NCBI RefSeq assembly: GCF_905175385.1
Contig: NZ_HG992749.1
Span: 744,001-808,000, forward strand
DNA from: Vibrio sp. B1FLJ16
GTDB lineage: Bacteria; Pseudomonadota; Gammaproteobacteria; Enterobacterales; Vibrionaceae
Reading direction: 5' to 3'
DNA length: 64,000 nt
Made by a program: the position numbers and the translations under genes. Under the pieces are notes generated by a model. The model worked only from the letters and a program-made list of their open reading frames with translations. It did no database searches and was not told the origin of the DNA. Shown piece by piece: positions 57,196 through 64,000 of the stretch. Every line of letters starts with the position of its first letter. Position 1 is the first letter of the stretch.

Positions 57196-59847
57196 ATGTT
57201 AAAACATAGTCTGATTGCTGTTTCCGTTATCGCTACATTGGCTGGTTGCTCAGCACTGAGCAGTTCCGAGCAACAGGTTGTAAACTCATTAGCTGATAAC
57301 CTGGATATTCACTATCAAGTATTGACCAATCATGGTGCTAACGAAGGGTTAGCGTGTCAGGATTTAGGAGCTGAGTGGGCTTCTTGTAATAAGGTCAATA
57401 TGACCTTAGTGAATCAGGGTGACGCGGTGGATTCTAAAGATTGGGCGATTTACTTTCACAGTATTCGTCTGATTCTTGATGTTGATAACGAGCAATTTCA
57501 AATTTCACGCGTAACTGGTGACCTGCACAAACTAGAGCCAACGGACAAGTTTGATGGCTTTGCGGCAGGTGAAACCGTTGTACTTCCTCTTATCGGAGAA
57601 TACTGGCAGCTGTTAGAAACTGACTTTATGCCGGGAGCATTTGTTACTGCGCCAAATGCAGATCCTAAAGCAATTGATTTTTTGAGCACGGAAGATGTAG
57701 CTTCTTTTGTTGCTGGCCTTGAGGGTAATAACCTGAAACGGACTCCGGACGACAACAATATTTTTGCCAGCGCAGTATCACGTTTTGAAAAGAACAGTGA
57801 CCTGGTAAAACAAAACGTCTCTACTACGTTGCTACCAACACCAATGTCTGTGATTCCTGGCAACGGTTCTGTAGATATTGCACGGGGTATTGGATTACCA
57901 GAAGAGGCATTTGAGGTAGCTCAATTTGCTGCAATTAAAGATCGCGCAGATGTGGTAGGTGTGAATGTTCGTGGTGATTTTCCTGTAAGCATAGCTGTTG
58001 TTCCTGCGGACTTCACCGGTGAATTAGCGAAATCTGGTGCTTATCAAATGAGCATCAACGGCGACGGTATTGCGATTAAAGCGTTTGACCAAACTGGTGC
58101 TTTTTACGCAGTCCAGTCTATCTTTGGCCTGATAGACAGTCAAAATGCTAATTCTCTACCACAACTGTCTATTAAAGATGCACCGCGTTTTGATTATCGT
58201 GGGGTAATGGTGGATGTAGCGCGTAACTTCCATTCTAAAAATGCCATTCTGGCGACGTTAGATCAGATGGCGGCGTACAAGATGAATAAGTTGCATCTGC
58301 ATCTCACTGATGATGAGGGCTGGCGCTTAGAGATCCCGGGGCTGCCTGAGCTTACGGATGTCGGTTCTAATCGCTGTTATGACCCTCAAGAAAAAAGCTG
58401 TCTGCTACCGCAACTGGGCTCGGGACCTACAAGTGACAACTTTGGCTCTGGTTTCTTCAGCAAAGCGGATTACGTAGAAATTCTAAAATACGCCAATGCT
58501 CGTAATATCGAAGTCATTCCAGAGATTGATATGCCGGCACATGCTCGCGCTGCGGTTATCTCTATGGAAGCACGCTTTGAGCGTCTGATAGCAGAAGGTA
58601 AGGAGGCAGAAGCTAACGAATACCGCCTGATGGATCCGCAAGATACCTCTAATGTCACTACGGTTCAGTTTTACAACAAACAAAGTTTCATTAACCCATG
58701 TATGGAATCTTCGGTTCGCTTTGTTGATAAAGTGATTTCTGAAGTCGCTGCGATGCACCAGGAAGCCGGTGCGCCGCTGAACACCTGGCACTTTGGTGGT
58801 GATGAAGCCAAGAATATCAAGCTGGGGGCAGGATTTCAGGATGTGAATGCAGCAGACAAAGTCAGCTGGAAGGGGACGATTAACCTGTCTGAGCAAGACA
58901 AACCATTTGCGCAGTCACCTCAGTGTCAGGCTTTGATTGCTGATGGTAGCGTGAGCGATTTCGCTCATCTGCCTAGTCACTTCGCAGAGCAAGTGTCTAA
59001 GATGGTCGCGAGCAAAGGTATTCCGGGCTTCCAGGCATGGCAGGATGGTCTGAAGTACAGTGAGGGAGCAAGTGCGTTCGCTACTGAAAACAAACGCGTA
59101 AACTTCTGGGACGTTCTGTACTGGGGTGGCACTTCATCAGTGTATGAGTGGTCGAAGAAAGGCTACGACGTAATTGTCTCAAACCCGGACTACGTGTACA
59201 TGGACATGCCATATGAAGCGGATCCGAAAGAGCGTGGTTACTACTGGGCAACCCGTGCTACGGATACTCGTAAGATGTTTGGTTTCGCACCAGAGAACAT
59301 GCCGCAAAACGCTGAGACTTCGTTAGACCGTGACGGCAATGGGTTTACGGGTAAAGGTGAGATTGAAGCAAAACCTTTCTACGGATTGTCCGCTCAGCTT
59401 TGGTCAGAAACAGTTCGTAATGATGAACAATATGAGTACATGGTATTTCCTCGCGTACTTGCAGCGGCGGAGCGTGCATGGCACCGTGCTGACTGGGAAA
59501 ACGAGTACAAAGTGGGTGTTGAGTATTCTCAAAATACCAACTTGGTTGATAAAGCTTCCTTAAACCGTGACTACAACCGTTTCGCAAACATCCTAGGTCA
59601 GCGAGAACTGGCGAAACTGGAAAAATCGGGCATTGATTACCGTTTACCAGTACCAGGTGCAAAAGTTGTAAATGGTGTACTTGCGATGAATGTTCAGTTC
59701 CCGGGCGTTGCGCTGCAATATTCACTTGATGGTGAAACATGGCAAATGTACTCAGACAGTTCACGTCCGGCTGTCTCTGGAGAGGTTTTCATTCGCTCTG
59801 TGTCGACGACGGGTGAGCGTACTAGCCGCATAACAAGCATCAGATAA
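57196..59847 (+). CDS. chb: N,N'-diacetylchitobiase (GH20 beta-N-acetylhexosaminidase) lipoprotein
   Basis: Chitobiase splits chitobiose to N-acetylglucosamine in chitin use. The signal peptide ends in LAGCS (Cys18). An N-terminal CHB_HEX carbohydrate-binding domain, a GH20b domain and a GH20 barrel follow; the barrel has HFGGDEAKN with catalytic Asp536-Glu537. A C-terminal CHB_HEX_C Ig-like domain ends the protein. ATG 57196 follows GGGGGAA; the result, 883 residues, equals the V. harveyi enzyme as I remember it. A TTG at 57181 would only add five residues over the ribosome site. Confidence 0.96.
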   Translation: MLKHSLIAVSVIATLAGCSALSSSEQQVVNSLADNLDIHYQVLTNHGANEGLACQDLGAEWASCNKVNMTLVNQGDAVDSKDWAIYFHSIRLILDVDNEQFQISRVTGDLHKLEPTDKFDGFAAGETVVLPLIGEYWQLLETDFMPGAFVTAPNADPKAIDFLSTEDVASFVAGLEGNNLKRTPDDNNIFASAVSRFEKNSDLVKQNVSTTLLPTPMSVIPGNGSVDIARGIGLPEEAFEVAQFAAIKDRADVVGVNVRGDFPVSIAVVPADFTGELAKSGAYQMSINGDGIAIKAFDQTGAFYAVQSIFGLIDSQNANSLPQLSIKDAPRFDYRGVMVDVARNFHSKNAILATLDQMAAYKMNKLHLHLTDDEGWRLEIPGLPELTDVGSNRCYDPQEKSCLLPQLGSGPTSDNFGSGFFSKADYVEILKYANARNIEVIPEIDMPAHARAAVISMEARFERLIAEGKEAEANEYRLMDPQDTSNVTTVQFYNKQSFINPCMESSVRFVDKVISEVAAMHQEAGAPLNTWHFGGDEAKNIKLGAGFQDVNAADKVSWKGTINLSEQDKPFAQSPQCQALIADGSVSDFAHLPSHFAEQVSKMVASKGIPGFQAWQDGLKYSEGASAFATENKRVNFWDVLYWGGTSSVYEWSKKGYDVIVSNPDYVYMDMPYEADPKERGYYWATRATDTRKMFGFAPENMPQNAETSLDRDGNGFTGKGEIEAKPFYGLSAQLWSETVRNDEQYEYMVFPRVLAAAERAWHRADWENEYKVGVEYSQNTNLVDKASLNRDYNRFANILGQRELAKLEKSGIDYRLPVPGAKVVNGVLAMNVQFPGVALQYSLDGETWQMYSDSSRPAVSGEVFIRSVSTTGERTSRITSIR

Positions 59848-59875
59848 CTCGTTCTTCAGAGGAATAAGCACTAAG

Positions 59876-59909
59876 AACAAGCCCGGTGATATGTTCGCCG
59901 GGCTTTGTT
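59876..59909. terminator. terminator between chb and the DUF411 gene
   Basis: AACAAGCCCGG pairs with CCGGGCTTTGTT (one bulge), followed by TTTTTATTT. It lies between convergent genes. Confidence 0.85.
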
Positions 59910-59911
59910 TT

Positions 59912-60361
59912 TTATTTATCGTTGCCTTCGTGGTGACTAAATGCCGAAACTTGGCCTTGTTCATTAAAGGCGTATACGGTGTAGCTGTCTTTTTTATCGC
60001 CGTACTCCATTCCCGGAGAGCCCATCGGCATTCCCGGTACTGTCAGCCCTTTCGCGTTCTTTGGCGGGTTTTCCAGAAACGCTTTGATATCAGCAGCTGG
60101 CACGTGTCCTTCGAACAGATAACCATTTATTTCTGCTGTATGGCAAGAGTAAAGCTGTTGGTTATTAATGCCGAGTTCGCGTTTAATGGCGTTCATATCA
60201 TCATGCAGTTTTTCTTCGACCGTAAAGCCGTTCTCTTCCATGTGTTTTGTCCATTCACCACAGCAACCACAGTAAGGCGATTTATGGTTAAGGACATCGG
60301 CTGCCAAAACATTGGCTGAGACGGTCGCAAGCATTGCAAAGGTCAGAAGTTTCAATTTCAT
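59912..60361 (-). CDS. DUF411 periplasmic protein, copper-linked
   Basis: A 149-residue protein with a signal peptide cut near VLA/AD. DUF411 features are the PYCGCCGEWTKHME cysteine cluster, SCHTAEINGYLFEGHVPA and the Met-rich GMPMGSPGME, all suited to copper binding. DUF411 genes often accompany copper-resistance loci. It begins 21 bp after copA, so the CueR promoter should control both. A periplasmic copper chaperone or buffer role is inferred. Confidence 0.88.
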   Translation of the reverse strand: MKLKLLTFAMLATVSANVLAADVLNHKSPYCGCCGEWTKHMEENGFTVEEKLHDDMNAIKRELGINNQQLYSCHTAEINGYLFEGHVPAADIKAFLENPPKNAKGLTVPGMPMGSPGMEYGDKKDSYTVYAFNEQGQVSAFSHHEGNDK

Positions 60362-60382
60362 AATATCCTCATAAAGAAGTCG

Positions 60383-63106
60383 TCATTTTACTGAAAACAG
60401 TCGTAGTCGGTTTGCATTACTAACGACAGTAATTGAAGACAGTGCCATCGCTGCTCCGGCAACAACGGGACTGAGCAAAAAGCCAAATGCCGGGTAGAGT
60501 ACGCCAGCGGCGACAGGAATACCCAGCGAGTTATAAACAAAGGCTCCAAACAAGTTTTGTTTCATGTTTTTAAGCGTAGCGCGTGAAAGCTCAATCGCAT
60601 GCACTACCGCCATTGGTGATTTGTTGAGTATGGTCATTTGCGCGCTTTCTATAGCGACATCGCTGCCGCTGCCCATTGCAATGCCAAGGTTAGCGAGCGC
60701 GAGGGCCGGCGCGTCATTGATGCCATCCCCGACCATGGCAACGGTATGCCCTTTAGACTGAAGCTGTTCAATGTGCTGTGCTTTTTCATCTGGAAGGACT
60801 TGGGCAATGACTTCATCAATGCCGAGTTCGTTACCGATGGCGTCCGCTACGTGCTGATTATCACCGGTTAGCATCACGGTTTTTATGCCCTGTGTTTTTA
60901 ACGTTGCCAGGGCTTGCTTAGCGTCAGATTTTATTGGGTCCGCAATAGCGATGAGACCGATCAGTACATTATCCAAAGCCATGGCGACAGGCGTCCACGC
61001 GTTTTCGGCGCATTCTTCTATCTCTTTTCTGAGAGTATTTGTGTCGATGTGTTCTGTCTGCATAAACTGCAATGACCCGATAAGCAGTGGCTTGTCTTGA
61101 TAAGTGGCTAAAATCCCGCGGCCGCGAACGTTTTCGAACTTATCTAAGGTCACTTCTTTCGCTTCTTGTTGTTTCGCGAAATCACATACCGCCTTGGCCA
61201 GAGGGTGCTCTGACTGGCGCTCAGCGGCATAGGCTAGGGCAAGTAACTCTTCCTGGCTGGTGGTATGAGTAAACACCTGCTGCACACTCGGCTTACCTTG
61301 GGTTAATGTGCCGGTTTTATCGAATACGACAGTATCGACTTTGCTCGCCAACTGCAGTGCATCTGCATCTTTAATTAATATTCCTAACTCCGCGGCTTTA
61401 CCGACGCCAACCGTCACGGAGAGGGGGGTTGCCAGGCCAAGGGCACAGGGACAGGCGATGATCAGTACGGTCGTTGTCACCACTAACATATAGCTGGCTT
61501 TTGGCTCTGGACCCACGGCAAACCAAACCAACGCAGCAAGCACGGCAATCCCGACTACAACAGGTACAAACACCGCGGAGATTTGGTCGGCTAACTTCGC
61601 GATGGCCGGCTTACTGCTTTGAGCAGTTCTTACCATACGAATGATGCGCGCAAGCATGGTATTGGCACCAATGCCAGTTGCTTTAATGATTAAGCTACCG
61701 TCGGTATTAAGCGTACCTGCAGAAACTTCTGCTGCTTGCCCTTTTAATACCGGCACAGGCTCACCTGTCAGCATGGATTCATCAATATAGGACTCGCCTT
61801 CGAGTACCTCTCCGTCTACCGGAACCTTCTCTCCGGGTTTAATTCTTAGTTTCATGCCCAGCGTAATTTGCTCAACGCTGATTGGTTGATCACCTTTCTC
61901 TGTTATGGCTGTTGCCTGCTGTGGCTGCAAGTTAATCAGTGCCTGTAAGGAGCGGGTAGTGTTGGCTTTGGCTTTGGCCTCTATATAGTGGCCGAGCGAA
62001 ATCAAACCAATGATCATTGCACTGGCTTCAAAGTAAACATGGCGCGATGCCTGTGGAAACCAACTCGGGAAAATCACCACAAGCATAGAGTAAAACCACG
62101 CGGCGCCAGTGCCTAACGCAACCAGAGTATCCATGGTGGCACGTTTATGGGATGCGGCCAGCCAGGCATTGCTGAAGAAGTGACGACCTGCGGTGGCCAG
62201 AAGCAGTAAACATACTAAGCCGATCACGCCCCAAATCAGCTGGTCACTGGCACTACGAATCATCATGTTCCCGCCGGCAATGCCCCACAGCATTAAAGGC
62301 GCACCGACCACTAAACCGGCAATCGCATCCAACTTAAAACGTTTTTGCTGTGCTAACTGTTTCTGTACTTGCTTTTGTTGCTGTGTCTCGGCGTCTTGCA
62401 ATATTTCCGCTTGGTATCCGGCTTGCCTGACCGATTCGATAATTGCCTGGTGCAGGGTTTCAGAATCCTGATTTGCGAAGACTAATGCACTTTGTTCAGC
62501 AAGGTTTACCTGTGCCTTTTCCACTCCTTCCACATTAGTCAGTGCTTTTTCGACTGAAGAAACGCAGCTAGCGCAGGTCATCCCCTGAATTAGCATTTGT
62601 AGTTGAGTGCTGCCGACTGGTGGAATGTTTTCCTGTTGATTCTCGGGTGCTTCGCTTTTTGCTGGTTGGGTGTCATCTTCAGGCGCGGCACTTTTAGCTT
62701 CTGTGCTTTCGGTGTCTGTAACGGCTTCTTTACTTGCGGTGTAGCCTAAGCCAGCAACAAGGTCTATGACTTGCTGCTCAGAAAGAAGAGTTCGAATATT
62801 TAATTGCGTCGTAGAAGCTTCAAACGAAATGATGTCGGGATTTGAGTCTAATAATGAAGAAAGCTTTTTAACACAGCCGCCACAGTTCAGGCCAGACAGG
62901 TTAAAGTCATGTGCGTAACCTGCCTGATAACCCAGGGATTGAATCGATTCGGCGATCTCTTTTAACGATGCGTCGGTTTTTACTTCAACGGAAGTCGGAG
63001 ACAAGTTGATGATCTCAACACTATGATTTGCATGTAAAGTCTTCTCAACTTTTCTTGCACATCCCATGCAGTTAAGCCCCGACATCGGCACTACAAACTG
63101 ATTCAT
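60383..63106 (-). CDS. copA: Cu(+)-exporting P1B-type ATPase
   Basis: CopA pumps Cu(I) out of the cytoplasm. The 907 residues hold three metal-binding domains: NCMGC (Cys13, Cys16), NCGGC (Cys75, Cys78) and TCASC (Cys178, Cys181). An acidic, proline-rich linker (about 128-165) separates the second and third. Then come the ATPase core with TGEPVP, the CPC membrane site near 549-551, the phosphorylated Asp near 594 in DKTGTLT, SEHPLAKA, and GDGINDAPAL. Two amino-terminal domains are usual in E. coli; three is a longer version. Confidence 0.97.
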   Translation of the reverse strand: MNQFVVPMSGLNCMGCARKVEKTLHANHSVEIINLSPTSVEVKTDASLKEIAESIQSLGYQAGYAHDFNLSGLNCGGCVKKLSSLLDSNPDIISFEASTTQLNIRTLLSEQQVIDLVAGLGYTASKEAVTDTESTEAKSAAPEDDTQPAKSEAPENQQENIPPVGSTQLQMLIQGMTCASCVSSVEKALTNVEGVEKAQVNLAEQSALVFANQDSETLHQAIIESVRQAGYQAEILQDAETQQQKQVQKQLAQQKRFKLDAIAGLVVGAPLMLWGIAGGNMMIRSASDQLIWGVIGLVCLLLLATAGRHFFSNAWLAASHKRATMDTLVALGTGAAWFYSMLVVIFPSWFPQASRHVYFEASAMIIGLISLGHYIEAKAKANTTRSLQALINLQPQQATAITEKGDQPISVEQITLGMKLRIKPGEKVPVDGEVLEGESYIDESMLTGEPVPVLKGQAAEVSAGTLNTDGSLIIKATGIGANTMLARIIRMVRTAQSSKPAIAKLADQISAVFVPVVVGIAVLAALVWFAVGPEPKASYMLVVTTTVLIIACPCALGLATPLSVTVGVGKAAELGILIKDADALQLASKVDTVVFDKTGTLTQGKPSVQQVFTHTTSQEELLALAYAAERQSEHPLAKAVCDFAKQQEAKEVTLDKFENVRGRGILATYQDKPLLIGSLQFMQTEHIDTNTLRKEIEECAENAWTPVAMALDNVLIGLIAIADPIKSDAKQALATLKTQGIKTVMLTGDNQHVADAIGNELGIDEVIAQVLPDEKAQHIEQLQSKGHTVAMVGDGINDAPALALANLGIAMGSGSDVAIESAQMTILNKSPMAVVHAIELSRATLKNMKQNLFGAFVYNSLGIPVAAGVLYPAFGFLLSPVVAGAAMALSSITVVSNANRLRLFSVK

Positions 63107-63135
63107 AACTCGTCCTCATTAATATCAATATAATG

Positions 63136-63166
63136 AGCTTAAACCTTCCTGCAAGGGTAAGGTCAA
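63136..63166 (-). promoter_or_regulatory. CueR-type promoter of copA
   Basis: Minus strand: -35 TTGACC (63161-63166), a 19-base spacer and -10 TAAGCT (63136-63141). The over-long spacer holds a dyad with ACCTTCC (63143-63149) and AAGGT (63159-63163) halves. This is the typical MerR-family layout and very like the E. coli copA promoter. Copper-bound CueR would activate it. The cueR gene is not in the window. Confidence 0.88.
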
Positions 63167-63338
63167 GGTTTGTCGTTAATCAGGCTATGTGCGCAGAACC
63201 CTGCATTTTGAGGTTATTTAGGTCTACCCGCACTGAATGATTGTAGTATTGCCTTACGATGGTAAAATGTCGCCACTTTTATCCCAGACATTACAACGAG
63301 AGATTACTCTTGTTGAACATTACCCCTAAGGAACTCAA

Positions 63339-64000
63339 ATGACGGTTAAAACTCGTTTTGCTCCTAGCCCAACTGGCTATCTACACGTTGGTGGTGCACG
63401 TACTGCACTGTACTCTTGGCTATATGCTAAAAACCAAGGTGGCGAATTCGTTCTGCGTATTGAAGATACTGATCTTGAGCGTAACTCTAAAGAAGCGGTT
63501 GATGCGATTCTGGAAGGTATGGAATGGCTGGGTCTGGAGTGGAATGAAGGTCCTTACTACCAAACTCAACGTTTTGATCGTTACAACGAGATGGTTGATA
63601 AGCTTCTTGCGGAAGACAAAGCATACAAATGTTACGCATCGAAAGAGCTGCTAGACGAAGTTCGTGCCGAGCAAGAAGCAAACAAAGAAATGCCTCGTTA
63701 CGATGCTAACCATCCAAAAATTAAAGCGGCAAACGAAGCGGCAAAAGATGGCGATCCATGTGTTATCCGTTTCCGTAACCCAAAAGAAGGCAGCGTAGTA
63801 TTTGATGACCAGATCCGTGGCCGCATTGAAATCAGCAACACGCAAATGGATGATCTTATCATTCGCCGTACCGATGGTTCTCCAACGTACAACTTCTGTG
63901 TTGTGGTAGACGACTGGGATATGGGTATCACCCACGTTGTACGTGGCGAAGACCACATCAACAATACACCTCGTCAGATCAACATCTACGAAGCATTGGG
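63339..64000 (+). CDS. gltX: glutamyl-tRNA synthetase, 3' end cut by the window
   Basis: GltX charges tRNA-Glu; Glu-tRNA is also the substrate of HemA. ATG 63339 follows AAGGA. The N-terminal 220 residues are present: [20 protein letters not shown] with the HIGH-type [18 protein letters not shown], and the [20 protein letters not shown] block. The KMSKS loop and anticodon-binding domain lie beyond the window. It is divergent from copA. Confidence 0.97.
   Translation, partial: MTVKTRFAPSPTGYLHVGGARTALYSWLYAKNQGGEFVLRIEDTDLERNSKEAVDAILEGMEWLGLEWNEGPYYQTQRFDRYNEMVDKLLAEDKAYKCYASKELLDEVRAEQEANKEMPRYDANHPKIKAANEAAKDGDPCVIRFRNPKEGSVVFDDQIRGRIEISNTQMDDLIIRRTDGSPTYNFCVVVDDWDMGITHVVRGEDHINNTPRQINIYEAL

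Overview
The window is a stretch of the main chromosome of a Vibrio, most likely close to the Harveyi/Parahaemolyticus group. Three things suggest this. Many proteins read like Vibrio orthologues, including NutA, Syd and an N,N'-diacetylchitobiase whose 883 residues match the V. harveyi enzyme as I remember it. Gene neighbourhoods shared with E. coli are conserved. Non-coding repeats of a Vibrio kind lie between convergent genes. The species cannot be fixed from the sequence. No prophage, integron, IS element or CRISPR array is visible; this is core genome.

Layout. 1-1.9 kb: a truncated alpha/beta hydrolase, a DUF423 membrane protein and rlmM in overlapping order. 2-8.4 kb (minus): xni, ppnN (apparently frameshifted), a diguanylate cyclase and a TPR protein with a degenerate GGDEF-like end. 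8.5-10.7 kb: queF divergent from syd and a zinc-ribbon gene. 10.8-14.3 kb: the metNIQ methionine importer with a MetJ operator array, divergent from gmhB (apparently frameshifted at its start). 14.3-16.5 kb: a YitT-type membrane protein and glyA with a PurR box. 16.9-29.5 kb (minus): the lipA-lipB-ybeD-dacA-rlpA-rodA-mrdA-rlmH-rsfS-holA-lptE-leuS block, covering lipoate synthesis, cell elongation, ribosome maturation, replication and outer-membrane assembly; nadD, found between holA and rsfS in E. coli, is missing. 29.6-37.3 kb: a YbeL-type gene, lnt-corC-ybeY-ybeZ-miaB (minus) and ubiF (plus).

37.6-40.1 kb holds a minus-strand array of 21 tRNA genes: 11 Leu(UAG), 6 Gln(UUG) and 4 elongator Met(CAU). 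It has one strong promoter with a GC-rich discriminator, a terminator, recombined repeat units, compensatory base-pair variants, and a hairpin just upstream of every Gln tRNA. It is an expanded version of the metT-leuW-gln operon that lies beside ubiF in E. coli.

40.4-50.3 kb: ychF-pth, prs, ispE, lolB (minus), then hemA-prfA-prmC-sirB2-sirB1-kdsA (plus), linking tetrapyrrole synthesis, translation termination and LPS Kdo synthesis. 50.5-56.6 kb: nutA, a YbaK deacylase, an RluF-type pseudouridine synthase, smrB, a 46-residue DUF3149 protein, tRNA-Pro followed by a decayed tandem tRNA-Pro duplication, and a TraB/GumN protein. 56.7-64 kb: the chitobiase gene with a perfect CRP site and a terminator-like leader hairpin, a DUF411 gene, copA with a textbook CueR promoter, and the first 662 bases of gltX.

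The points most worth checking are two single-base homopolymer frame breaks (ppnN and gmhB), the architecture of the tRNA array, the tRNA-Pro decay region, and the dispersed palindromes.
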